From contig JAFXCD010000022.1 of assembly GCA_017521605.1 (NCBI GenBank), positions 1-63,007 of the forward strand: a DNA stretch of 63,007 nt. The letters are read 5' to 3'. The notes below the pieces were generated by a model. That model searched no databases and had not been told where the DNA came from. It worked only from the letters and a program-made list of their open reading frames with translations. Position 1 is the first letter of the stretch; each line of letters opens with the position of its first letter. This stretch comes from Lachnospiraceae bacterium. GTDB lineage: Bacteria > Bacillota > Clostridia > Lachnospirales > Lachnospiraceae. A program made the position numbers and the translations under genes. This document shows positions 44,787-53,643 of the stretch, one piece after another.

Positions 44787-44839
44787 TCACGACAACCCCT
44801 CAAAACTTTGATTCTCTGCTTTTTGAATCTCCACCACAC

Positions 44840-45730
44840 TTATGCCGCTTTATTATTTCCCTTGGTCTTACGATAGACAACAACACCAATGATTGCTACA
44901 ACCAATACTCCCAAAACACCAACAATCAACAACCCGGACTTCTTGGAATCTGAAGTTTCATCCTCTGATTCATCATCTTCTGATTCATCATCTTCTGATT
45001 TTTCATCTTTTGATTCCTCGTCCTCTTCTTCTTCCTTTTCATTAACTACTACATTCTTATCCTCCGCAGTGTCATCGGACTGTGTAGATTCTGCACCGTC
45101 TTTCTGTGCCTCTTGTTCTATAAAGTCCTGTGCCTGCGTTCCCGTAATCTCACCGATCACTGTATTTCCCAAAGAGTCTTCACCTGTCATAAAGTTATAA
45201 ACTGCATTATTTTCCACAATGTAGTAGTACTGCCACTCCATGATTGCCAGATATGAATTTGCAAAGTTCTCATCAACTTTAGAATAATTGTCGTAATTCG
45301 CCGCTACACAATTCTCGAAAATTTATTGAAATGACGCTAGTACTTTATCATATGAATAATCTGTAATAACTTGCTTTGGTGAAACATATAGAACATCCCA
45401 CAAGAATTGTTCGAAACCTTCTTTACTCTCCCATTCCTCTACTGTTCCGTTACAATAATCAACATAGCGTTCTTGATAATATGACGCAAGAATTTCATAG
45501 TAATCAATAAAGTAATCATAGTCTTCTGAAGCCATAATACTTGCATGTTCCAAAAATGTATTAAATAATTCATCTGCCTGTGTATTTCCCGTATCTACAG
45601 AATATTTCTCCATAACCTCTTCCTTTGTCATGAAAGAATCCGGCTCTGCAAACACGTTAATACTACAATTACACATACAAACCAACGCAACCATTAATGA
45701 TAATAATACTTTTGTGATCTTCTTTCTCAT
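44840..45730 (-). pseudogene. Surface protein gene interrupted by one in-frame TAA
   Basis: The reading frame is continuous over 297 codons except for a TAA at 45323-45325. Part one (135 codons) has a signal peptide (LLSLMVALVCMCNCSINVFA) and an acidic helical domain rich in Tyr. After the stop the same frame continues IFENCVAANYDNYSKVDENF and then MEWQYYYIVENNAVYNF, an acidic Glu/Asp/Ser stalk and a C-terminal TM helix with basic tail (LLIVGVLGVLVVAIIGVVVY). The downstream ATG has no ribosome site, so separate expression is unlikely. Intact, this would be a type I membrane protein with an outward domain. I read it as a nonsense pseudogene; read-through or a sequence error are alternatives. 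Confidence 0.65.
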
Positions 45731-45763
45731 AATAATTATACTCCTACTCTTTCCTTAAATATA

Positions 45764-46594
45764 TTAATAATGAAGTAAAACAGTGGAATATGCACCTACA
45801 CATGCTCCATCTTCTGCTTTAAATAAAAAGGTTAACGTTATACTTGTATCTCCTCCAGCATTAATAGTTTTAATAGGAATCCGCAGCTCTATACCCTGGT
45901 ATTCATTTCCATGTATATCTAAAACACTTCCGCTTTTTTCTGACATAATATCAGTATATTCCTTTAGCTGCTCTTTTACGCTTCCATATGTAAGTCCCTC
46001 TCCATCTCTACGAAATCCCTTGGCATAATAGGTGTTCTCAGCACATCTCATTGGTAGAGGCGAATCAACCTTAAGACCCTCCGAAGATCCCGTTATTGTT
46101 TCGTCCGATCTGTTAGATGCAGATAGCAAAAAATATAGATTTCCATCTTTATAGACTTCTACAGCCAGACCACTCCACGGACCCACCAGCATATCCGGAT
46201 TATAGTCCTTATTATCTACCTTGAATGTATATTCCACACCACTGTTTTGCAGTGCTGTAATCACTTCATTTAAGCTCATGGTTCCATCCACACGAATAAT
46301 GGTATTATCTATTTACATCAAACAATCTTCGAAGGACGCATTCATCATCTCCGGCAAGCATTCAAAGCTTTCGTTCCGGACCGCCTCTACTTCTTTATCC
46401 ATCTCTTCCTCTACTTTTTCACTTACTTCTTCCTTTTTTTCTGTTTCTTCTGATTCATCCGCTTTTTCTCCCTTTTGTTCAATCACTTCTTCCTTTTCAC
46501 TTTGAACATCAGAATCGCTGCCACTTCCATTTCCACAAGCAGCAAAGGACGATACTACGAGTACTAAAATACACATCATTAATTTTCGTTTCAT
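45764..46594 (-). pseudogene. Lipoprotein gene interrupted by one in-frame TAA
   Basis: 277 codons in one frame, broken by a TAA at 46313-46315. I use the ATG with GGAAGG 8 nt upstream. Part one has a lipoprotein signal (VVSSFAACGNGSG, Cys after LVVSSFAA) and a Glu/Lys-rich stalk. After the stop the frame continues IDNTIIRVDGTMSLNEVITA, then a soluble domain with YTFKVDNKDYNPDMLVGPWS and a closing ITLTFLFKAEDGACVGAYST. The second half has only a GTG or a weak ATG start. It neighbours another gene broken in the same manner. Domain family not recognised. Confidence 0.65.
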
Positions 46595-46623
46595 AATCAA
46601 AACCTTCCATATTAAATATCCTC

Positions 46624-46668
46624 AAAAAAAAATGTGCGAATTACGTCTTGATGACGCAAAATCGCACA
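46624..46668 (-). terminator. Intrinsic terminator of the ABC exporter operon
   Basis: TGTGCGA pairs with TCGCACA, with an inner GCGTC/GACGT pairing, followed on the minus strand by a run of nine T. It lies after the second ABC gene and before the lipoprotein pseudogene. Confidence 0.85.
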
Positions 46669-46803
46669 CATAATTATATATATATTCATATATACAGTCA
46701 ATAGTATTGTAAAAGTTTAGCAAACTTTGCCCTTTTGCGATATCCCAATTGTTACAGTGAAACTCTCCGAAGCGTAGCGTAGGCAAAACCGGCGAAGCCA
46801 ATC

Positions 46804-46860
46804 AGGTGTCATCGAAAATACACCTCGCACGGATACATCCAAGGGATGTATAGAAGTGCG
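46804..46860 (-). other. Structured 3' region of the ABC exporter operon
   Basis: Two adjacent hairpins: CGCAC...GTGCG enclosing a GATACATCC/GGATGTAT stem, and AGGTGT/ACACCT. More short pairings follow to about 46745. No gene. It may be a long structured 3' UTR or a small RNA; no match to a known RNA family was recognised. Confidence 0.45.
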
Positions 46861-46882
46861 CCCTTATCAGGGAATCATAGAC

Positions 46883-48724
46883 TTAAATATAGTATTGCGC
46901 CTGGGCATTCCATAACGCATAGTACTGACCATTTGCCTCTTTTACAAGTTCCGCATGTGTACCCTTTTGTACAATTCTTCCCTGATCAAACACTGTAATC
47001 TCGTCACAAAATTGACAGGACGACAAGCGATGGCTGATATAAATAGCAGTTTTATTGTTAACCATATTACTGAAATCCTCATATACCTGTGCTTCGGCTA
47101 TAGGATCCAAAGCCGCAGTAGGTTCATCCAGTACTATCATGGGAGTCCCTTTATATAATGCTCTTGCCAAAGCAATCTTCTGGGCTTCTCCCCCAGATAT
47201 CTCCACACCATTTTCTGAGATATCCTTGTACAGATATGTATCCGGACCGTCCTCCATGGATAGATACCGTTCATAAAAAGAAACTTTTTTCATGCATTCT
47301 TCCAGCTTCTCTTTATCATAATTGACGTCCGCAGCAATATTCTGTGCCAATGTAAAAGCAAACAGCTTAAAATCCTGAAAAACAAAGGAGAACAATTTCA
47401 TGTACTCTTCGTAATCATACTTTCTAATATCTATGCCATTTAGCAGAATTTCCCCTTCTGTGGGATCATATAGTCTGCAAAGCAATTTTACAAAGGTGGT
47501 TTTACCGGCACCATTTGTGCCTACAAAGGCTTGCTTTTTTCCGATGCTGAGTTTTGTGTTGATATTTTTAAGTACATAGGTGTCACTGCCCGGATATTTG
47601 AAAGAAACATTTCTGAATTCAATATCGTAATCATTCTCTCCGTTATTGCAGAAAAAGATTTTTTCAACCGGAAGTTTTCCCTGGTATTTATTATTGGGAA
47701 TATCCAAATAAGCAAACAATTTCTCTAAATGCTTGGTATAGATCTTATTCTCGGAAAAGATCCATGTCAAAAGACCGACGTATCCTACCAATTCGGTGAG
47801 TGCTCCTACATATTGAACGATACTACCCACGTCAAAGGCTCCGCTACTTGCTTTTGCAACAACAAATATGTAACACAAAGCATTGCAGATTCCCTTTGAA
47901 AAGTATAGTAACCCCTGGCAAGAGCTCATCTTTGCCAAGAATGCATTATCACTCTCATTATGCTCTTCCATCTTCTGCATTTCTCTGTCAGCGATTTTTT
48001 CCTGACCGTAAATCCTTACATCCTTTGCCCTTTTCGTACTATCATATAATTCGTGTCCATAGAACATAAATGCACGATTAAACCATACGGTCCCTTTGGT
48101 CCATTGTTCAAACACAGTATTTTCTTTCTGCGTCAGAAAATGATAAACCATTCCAAAAAGAATCATCACAACAAGAATCGCCAGCATCCAAAGATTTGAA
48201 TCCATGATTGCATTCCCTGACTTGGATAAAAACAAGGAGGCTGTCAATGAGACGGATGCGATGATGCCAACTATTACCTTCACAAGACTCTCTGTATCCC
48301 ATATCAATTGTCCTAATCCATTTCCAAACATAAACAGATTTTCCTCTGCTTTTTGTCGCTGTTTCTGAATATCCGGATTCTCCAGATCCACATAATCCAT
48401 GCTCATCTGTTTATCTGAAAAAATCTTGTTAAAATAATTCCACATGCCGGATTCTTTGTCGTTTACTATTTTATCCATTACATTTTTGATCATGGAAAAC
48501 ATCAAATGAATCCCTATAACCAATACGACATATAGAATAATCACATTTTGTCTTCTCCCATTCATCAACTCATTAATGATTCGGGCAGAAAACCAAACGG
48601 TCGCAAACGGCGATAAAGCCTCAAGAGTAGCTGAGATAGTTTTTGCCTTAATCAGTCCCGGTGTATATGTTCCCAAAAGTTCGTAGCCGCGTTTTGTTAT
48701 TTCAATTCTCTTCCGAAACTTCAT
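46883..48724 (-). CDS. ABC exporter half-transporter (second of a pair)
   Basis: 613 residues from the ATG at AAAGGAG; an upstream ATG would overlap the previous gene by 77 nt. The TM domain (about 20-330) has several helices (ILYVVLVIGIHLMFSMI, LWMLAILVVMILFGMVYHFL). The nucleotide-binding domain has Walker A VGTNGAGKTTF, signature ISGGEAQKIALARAL, Walker B MIVLDEPTAALDP and the switch His in YISHRLSS. It pairs with the preceding gene as a heterodimeric exporter; both ATP sites look complete. Substrate unknown: a peptide or drug is usual for such pairs near LytTR systems. Confidence 0.92.
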   Translation of the reverse strand: MKFRKRIEITKRGYELLGTYTPGLIKAKTISATLEALSPFATVWFSARIINELMNGRRQNVIILYVVLVIGIHLMFSMIKNVMDKIVNDKESGMWNYFNKIFSDKQMSMDYVDLENPDIQKQRQKAEENLFMFGNGLGQLIWDTESLVKVIVGIIASVSLTASLFLSKSGNAIMDSNLWMLAILVVMILFGMVYHFLTQKENTVFEQWTKGTVWFNRAFMFYGHELYDSTKRAKDVRIYGQEKIADREMQKMEEHNESDNAFLAKMSSCQGLLYFSKGICNALCYIFVVAKASSGAFDVGSIVQYVGALTELVGYVGLLTWIFSENKIYTKHLEKLFAYLDIPNNKYQGKLPVEKIFFCNNGENDYDIEFRNVSFKYPGSDTYVLKNINTKLSIGKKQAFVGTNGAGKTTFVKLLCRLYDPTEGEILLNGIDIRKYDYEEYMKLFSFVFQDFKLFAFTLAQNIAADVNYDKEKLEECMKKVSFYERYLSMEDGPDTYLYKDISENGVEISGGEAQKIALARALYKGTPMIVLDEPTAALDPIAEAQVYEDFSNMVNNKTAIYISHRLSSCQFCDEITVFDQGRIVQKGTHAELVKEANGQYYALWNAQAQYYI

Positions 48725-50543
48725 CCGTGCTCTCCTTTCCCTCTGATTTTTCCTGATAATACTTGGCCTGAGTTTCAAACAACTTGTTATATATCCCTTT
48801 CTTAAGGATAAGTTGTTCGTGGGTACCTTCTTCCACTATCTTCCCGTTTTCTAACATTAAAATACGATTACAAAACCTGGTTGAAGCCAATCTGTGCGAA
48901 ATGAAAATCGTAGTTTTGTTCTTCATGATGTCATCATAAGATTCATATAAACGATTCTCCGCAATGGGATCCAAAGCCGCAGTGGGCTCATCCAGAATAA
49001 TGACAGGTGCCTGCTTGTAAAGTGCCCTTGCCAATAAAAGCTTCTGTGTTTCACCGCCCGACAAATTAATACCGTCGTCCCAAAAAGCTCTGTCAAAAAG
49101 ACTTTTACTTCCCTTTTCCAGAGATAATATCTTTTCCCACAATCCTGCCTGTTTCAAACATTCTTCTACACGTCTTACATCAACTTCTTCTTCGACATCC
49201 TCCGCAACTATTTCTTCAATGGTAACCGGCAAAATAGAATAATCCTGAAACACAGCACCAAAAAGACGATAATATTGAAGTCGGTTCAACTCTCGGATAT
49301 CTACCCCATCATAGAGTACCCGCCCCTGTGTAGGATCAATCAATCCGCAGATGAGTTTTGCCAAAGTAGTCTTTCCGGCACCATTTAACCCCACAACTGC
49401 AAGATGCTCTCCGGATTTTAATTCCAGATTCATATCCTTAATAATATCTTCGTCATCTTCATTGTATCGAAAGCTCACATGTTCTAATGATATAACTCCG
49501 GGTAATTCAGTTTTTTCCACTTCAATCCCATCTTCCCGCCTATAGCATTCAGGATAATCAAGATAGGAACGGAAGCGATTCATGGCTAGACTAAGCCTTT
49601 CCAGATTATTGATCTGTCCAAGTATGCTGCTAAGCCAAACAGAAAAACCTGCAACCACGTTGAAATATAAAACAAACTCTGCAACCGAAATCTGATTTAT
49701 CCAAACCATATAGATCAAAATCAGGTATGTTACTCCTTCCCTAAAAAATGTCAAACCGCTGTCAACTGCCGAAACGCCAAACAGCATCGCCGTATACTTG
49801 CGATACCAGGAATGGATTCCGTTCATATTTTCTTTATAAAGCTGATTCATCCATTTCGTCATATGATAAAGGCGTATATCCTTGGCTGCCTGCATATCAT
49901 TTGATGCGTGGATAATATATTGCATCCTTTGCTCATATCCGATTTTTTCTTCGTTGTTTTTATCCACCCATTTAAGAAGCCGACGGTTTAAAAGAAAACT
50001 GACCAGCGTCGTTGTACACAAAAAGAGAAACAAAAATGGATTTAAGGTTATCAATATTCCTGTAAATGCCAGGAAACCCAGCACATTGGAAAAAAATAGT
50101 ACTGCTGCATCATAAGTCTGTGCATAATAAGAAAAATTACCATTGCAGCTTGCAAAGCTTTCACTCTGCAGTTTTCTGAAATGCTCATTTTCCTGATTTC
50201 GGTAGTCAGTGGTTAACCCTTTTCTCGTTACCATCTGAAGGAAAAAATCGTTCATTTTAAACTTGTTCCAATAGATTAACTTTTCCAAATACTTCTGGAG
50301 ACCTGTAAATATAGCCAATGCCAGTGTTAAAACACAGGTCACAAGTAATAAATTTCCCAGTCTCTTTTGCTCTATGATCATTTCTATAACAACCTTCGGC
50401 AAAAAAGCAGTGATAACGGGAATCAGTGCATTTATCAAAATGATGCTGATACAGTACACTAAAAGCCTCGGATATTTTTTCTTAGTAATGCCTGCGCAAT
50501 AAACAAGATTTTGCAGGATTGTAAACTTTTTATCTTGATTCAT
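48702..50543 (-). CDS. ABC exporter half-transporter (first of a pair)
   Basis: 613 residues from the ATG with GGAAGGA 6 nt upstream. The TM domain includes LLVYCISIILINALIPVITA and LLLVTCVLTLALAIFTGL. The nucleotide-binding domain has Walker A VGLNGAGKTTLAK, Q-loop VFQDYSILP, signature NLSGGETQKLLLARAL, Walker B VIILDEPTAALDP and FISHRLAS. The C-terminus overlaps the next ABC gene by 23 nt, so translation is coupled. The two-component operon upstream ends in its own terminator, which suggests separate transcription of the exporter, perhaps under control of the LytTR regulator. Confidence 0.92.
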   Translation of the reverse strand: MNQDKKFTILQNLVYCAGITKKKYPRLLVYCISIILINALIPVITAFLPKVVIEMIIEQKRLGNLLLVTCVLTLALAIFTGLQKYLEKLIYWNKFKMNDFFLQMVTRKGLTTDYRNQENEHFRKLQSESFASCNGNFSYYAQTYDAAVLFFSNVLGFLAFTGILITLNPFLFLFLCTTTLVSFLLNRRLLKWVDKNNEEKIGYEQRMQYIIHASNDMQAAKDIRLYHMTKWMNQLYKENMNGIHSWYRKYTAMLFGVSAVDSGLTFFREGVTYLILIYMVWINQISVAEFVLYFNVVAGFSVWLSSILGQINNLERLSLAMNRFRSYLDYPECYRREDGIEVEKTELPGVISLEHVSFRYNEDDEDIIKDMNLELKSGEHLAVVGLNGAGKTTLAKLICGLIDPTQGRVLYDGVDIRELNRLQYYRLFGAVFQDYSILPVTIEEIVAEDVEEEVDVRRVEECLKQAGLWEKILSLEKGSKSLFDRAFWDDGINLSGGETQKLLLARALYKQAPVIILDEPTAALDPIAENRLYESYDDIMKNKTTIFISHRLASTRFCNRILMLENGKIVEEGTHEQLILKKGIYNKLFETQAKYYQEKSEGKESTDEVSEEN

Positions 50544-50590
50544 CCCATGTCCTTCCTGTTCTACTTCATTTTGCCTCACTATAACATAAT

Positions 50591-50623
50591 AAAAATCCAC
50601 TCACGATAAATTTTCGCGAGTGG
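50591..50623 (-). terminator. Intrinsic terminator between two-component and ABC operons
   Basis: CCACTCGCGA pairs with its near-complement (one G-U pair) around an AT loop, followed by GATTTTTATT on the minus strand, just after the kinase gene. Confidence 0.75.
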
Positions 50624-50647
50624 TTATCATTTAAGCCCAAACGGTAT

Positions 50648-51319
50648 CTAATCCATTGGAAGCAGTATTTCTGTTGCAAATACTCCTTCTTCATTCTGGC
50701 GGTTTACAAATCCCTTATATTTCTCCACAATATAGTCAACACGGCCAAGACCAAATCCATGATTATTTCCACTCTTGGTAGATAGATACTGATTTCTGTT
50801 TTTCTTAAGCTCTCCACCAATGGAATTATAGACGGAAATATAAAGCTGCTCCTTTAGGATTCCTATAAAAATTCTCACAAATCGTTCTGAACCTTCATCT
50901 TGGCGTAAAACAGCTTCCATAGCATTGTCCAAGAGATTACCGATTATCGTACATAAATCAATTTCCGATACAGAAAGCTTCTCCGGAACGATCGCTTTAG
51001 CACTGGCTCCGATTCCTTTAGACTTCATCAATGATATCTTGCTGTTCAATATGGCATCTATCATTACATTTCCCGTCTTTATAACTGTATCTACAGTCGT
51101 CAGATCATCATTAAGTTTCCACAAATATTCTCTTGTTCTTTCTTCATCACCACACAATGCAAGAAGCGTTTGGATATGGTTGTGGTAATCATGCCGCCAT
51201 CCTCTCATAGTTTTGTAGATATGTTGCACTTCCTCGCAGTGTTTTTCAATTAAATCAGACTGGTATTCGGCAATTCTGCGATCTATCATTTTTCCCCAAA
51301 TTTTTTCTACTATTTTCAT
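50648..51319 (-). CDS. GHKL-type histidine kinase lacking a membrane domain
   Basis: 223 residues. It contains an H-box with RHDYHNHIQTLLALC (phospho-acceptor His near residue 44), the N-box IDLCTIIGNLLDNAMEAVL and a late GHGFGLG-like segment (NNHGFGLGRVDYIVEKY). This is the AgrC/LytS-like GHKL group. Most members have five to seven N-terminal TM helices; this protein has only a short helical start, so it must be soluble or be recruited to the membrane by a partner. It overlaps the LytTR gene by 4 nt. Confidence 0.88.
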   Translation of the reverse strand: MKIVEKIWGKMIDRRIAEYQSDLIEKHCEEVQHIYKTMRGWRHDYHNHIQTLLALCGDEERTREYLWKLNDDLTTVDTVIKTGNVMIDAILNSKISLMKSKGIGASAKAIVPEKLSVSEIDLCTIIGNLLDNAMEAVLRQDEGSERFVRIFIGILKEQLYISVYNSIGGELKKNRNQYLSTKSGNNHGFGLGRVDYIVEKYKGFVNRQNEEGVFATEILLPMD

Positions 51320-52032
51320 TGCGTCTCCAGTCTCCTCTTGAAATAATCAATAAATGCAAGATTTACTTCGTTATATTTTCTTCGGGATAATGGAACGGTA
51401 TCACCATTTTCCAGAATAACCTCTGTTTTTGCAATTCTTTTAATCCACTCAATATTGACAAGATAAGAACGATGTACTCTGACAAACTGCTCTCCAAGTT
51501 CCTTTTCTAGTTTGCTGATGGATGTTTTATACTCGACATGCTCCTCAGTTGTGTGCAAAACACAGGAATGAGAAAAAACTTCCACATATAATATATTTTT
51601 TGTGGCTATCCTCATTGCTTCACCACTCTCCTGTAAAAGAATAACCGGTTCCACATGTTTCAAATGAATTACTGCCTTTTCCATAGCTTTTAAAAATTTT
51701 CCTTGTTCGAGCGGCTTCATTAAGTAATGAATCGCATCTACTTCGTATCCTTCTGCTATGAAATCCGGAAATCCTGTCACAAATATGATTTGAAGTTCCT
51801 TATTTTCCTTCCTCAGTTCTTTAGCGAGATCTACGCCATTCATTTTTCCCATTTCAATATCCAAAATAAGAATTTGGTAATCTTTTTCTTCTGCATACTG
51901 AAAAAGAAACTGCTCCGCTGAAGTAAAAGTATATAACTCCAATTTTCTGCCAGTTAATTGAGCCCATGTACGGAGAAGGCTTATAACATAATCTTGATCA
52001 ATTTTGTTGTCATCACAAATTGCAACCTTCAT
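51316..52032 (-). CDS. LytTR-family response regulator
   Basis: 238 residues. The receiver domain (1-120) has AICDDNKIDQD, the phosphoacceptor Asp58 in LILDIEMGKMNGVDL, Thr in FVTGFPD and the Lys of YLMKPLEQG. The LytTR DNA-binding domain (about 135-238) has ILYVEVFSHSCVLHTTEEHV, LGEQFVRVHRSYLVNIEWIK and LSRRKYNEV. It likely binds pairs of direct repeats at promoters; the ABC exporter operon just downstream is the obvious candidate target. Confidence 0.93.
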   Translation of the reverse strand: MKVAICDDNKIDQDYVISLLRTWAQLTGRKLELYTFTSAEQFLFQYAEEKDYQILILDIEMGKMNGVDLAKELRKENKELQIIFVTGFPDFIAEGYEVDAIHYLMKPLEQGKFLKAMEKAVIHLKHVEPVILLQESGEAMRIATKNILYVEVFSHSCVLHTTEEHVEYKTSISKLEKELGEQFVRVHRSYLVNIEWIKRIAKTEVILENGDTVPLSRRKYNEVNLAFIDYFKRRLETQ

Positions 52033-52074
52033 TTTCTAAGCCTCCTCTCTCCTCAAAACCATAAATAATAATCT

Positions 52075-52272
52075 CTAATTGCTCATTATCATCTGAAAAT
52101 GTCTCATGGCATCCTCAATTGCCATAATCTTCTCTTCCGGACATCCCGGCTGCTTACTGTTTTCTGACTTAGCCTTGTTATAATTTTCCCGTTCTATGAT
52201 GCCGTGCTTCTGCATTACCTGAGCGATATTCAGATTCGTTACATGAAATCCGTACTTATCCTGCACCCAATC
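52075..52272 (-). pseudogene. C-terminal tail of the RlmD gene, separated by an in-frame TAA
   Basis: The frame of the methyltransferase gene continues past its TAA as DWVQDKYGFHVTNLNIAQVM, then QKHGIIERENYNKAKSENSK and QPGCPEEKIMAIEDAMRHFQ, ending in a normal stop. To my knowledge this segment resembles a C-terminal extension seen on RlmD-type proteins of Lachnospiraceae; that is recalled, not checked. It has only a GTG start with poor spacing to a possible site. I treat it as the detached tail of the upstream gene. Confidence 0.55.
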
Positions 52273-53640
52273 TTAGATTTCCTTATATGTAGCTTTCGCT
52301 TCCGCGATTGTCAAATCCAACTCGTCCATCTCCAGTGATACATTCACATGATGTTTTACTTCACGAAGCTTGGACAATAAGCATACCGTTTCAACATGGC
52401 CTGTAAACGGAAACATATCACATCCAACAGCTCTCTTTACCTTGTATCCCTGTTTTGTTAAGTACTTCAAATCCCTTGCCAGGGTTTCCGGATTGCAGGA
52501 AATGTAAACCACCTTTTCAGGCTTCATCTTTACCACAGAACTCAAGAAGGCTTCGTTACTGCCACTTCTGGGCGGGTCCATAAGTACCACATCCACCTTC
52601 GCCCCTTGTTCTGCCATACTCATCAGGAACTGTCCCGCATCATTTTGATAGAACTGAATATTCTTTACACTATTACACTTTGCATTCTCTTTAGCATCCT
52701 TTACTGCATCCCCGTTAAGCTCCACGCCAATGACTTTACCTGCCTTATCACTGGCGATAATACCGATGGTACCGGTACCGCTATACGCATCCAGTACAGT
52801 CTCGTTCCCTTGCAAATCAGCGAATTCCAGCGCCTTTCTATATAGTTTTTCAGTCTGTACCGGATTCACCTGATAGAAGGATTTGGGAGAGATTCGAAAT
52901 GTTTTACCACAGAGTACATCCTCAATATACCCTTTACCGTAAATCACCTGTTCCTTATCACCCAATATCATACTGGTACCTCTGTTATTTACATTAACCA
53001 CGATAGTGCTAATCTCCGGATGTAGCTTCAAAAGTGCTTTTACAAAATTATTTTTGGAAGGCATAATAGGTGAAGCCAATACCAAAACCACCATAATCTG
53101 TCCGGTAGCTGCCCCCGTACGAATCAGCACATGGCGCAGCAATCCATAGCCCGTATCCTCGTTATAAGGACGAATTTTAAAGGATTTTAAAAGCTCCCGT
53201 ATAGATACAATAATGGCATCTGCCTTTTCGTTTTCAATCAGGCAATTGTCCACAGGTACGATTTTATGGGTTCCTTCTTCATAAATACCGGAAATAATAT
53301 TATGCTTTCTATCCTCACCGAATACCGCATGCACCTTGTTGCGGTAATGAGCGGGTTGTTCCATACCTATGATAGGCTCTGCCTTACAAAAAGGCTCCAG
53401 CAATCCTTTTACCCACTTCTCCTTTTCCTTCAGCTGTACAGTATACTCCTTATCAATCCATTTGCAGCCGCCACATTTTTCAGAAACAGGACAGATACCA
53501 CTTTCCTTTTTCTGTTTTGTTATTACGGACTTCTTACCGCCCTTGTGTTCAGACTTTTCAAAAGGAGTGGTCCTTTTCTTTGCTGCCTGTCTTGCCGCCT
53601 TCTTTTTCTCTGCAATTAATTTATCCCTATTATCCCTCAT
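52273..53640 (-). CDS. rlmD: 23S rRNA (uracil-5-)-methyltransferase, RlmD/RumA type
   Basis: 455 residues. The basic N-terminal extension (KKKAARQAAKKRTT) is followed by the iron-sulfur-cluster cysteines in GICPVSEKCGGCKWID. SAM motif I is LDAYSGTGTIGIIASDKAGK; the substrate-contact QVNPVQTEKLY is present; catalytic motif VVLMDPPRSGSNEAFL and YISCNPETLARDL contain the nucleophilic Cys. It methylates C5 of a uridine in 23S rRNA; whether at U1939, U747 or both cannot be told from sequence. It ends at a TAA followed in frame by a conserved-looking tail. The start stands 3 nt after the M20 peptidase gene. Confidence 0.9.
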   Translation of the reverse strand: MRDNRDKLIAEKKKAARQAAKKRTTPFEKSEHKGGKKSVITKQKKESGICPVSEKCGGCKWIDKEYTVQLKEKEKWVKGLLEPFCKAEPIIGMEQPAHYRNKVHAVFGEDRKHNIISGIYEEGTHKIVPVDNCLIENEKADAIIVSIRELLKSFKIRPYNEDTGYGLLRHVLIRTGAATGQIMVVLVLASPIMPSKNNFVKALLKLHPEISTIVVNVNNRGTSMILGDKEQVIYGKGYIEDVLCGKTFRISPKSFYQVNPVQTEKLYRKALEFADLQGNETVLDAYSGTGTIGIIASDKAGKVIGVELNGDAVKDAKENAKCNSVKNIQFYQNDAGQFLMSMAEQGAKVDVVLMDPPRSGSNEAFLSSVVKMKPEKVVYISCNPETLARDLKYLTKQGYKVKRAVGCDMFPFTGHVETVCLLSKLREVKHHVNVSLEMDELDLTIAEAKATYKEI

Positions 53641-53643
53641 TTT

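Noticed and set aside
45000-45060. Short Asp/Glu/Ser codon repeats taken for a CRISPR-like or microsatellite array
   Set aside because: They encode the acidic stalk of a surface protein; no spacer-repeat structure is present anywhere in the window.
44840-53640. Reassignment of TAA as a sense codon
   Set aside because: Many intact genes here end naturally at TAA with proper C-termini (for example the core sheath gene and coaW), so TAA works as a stop.
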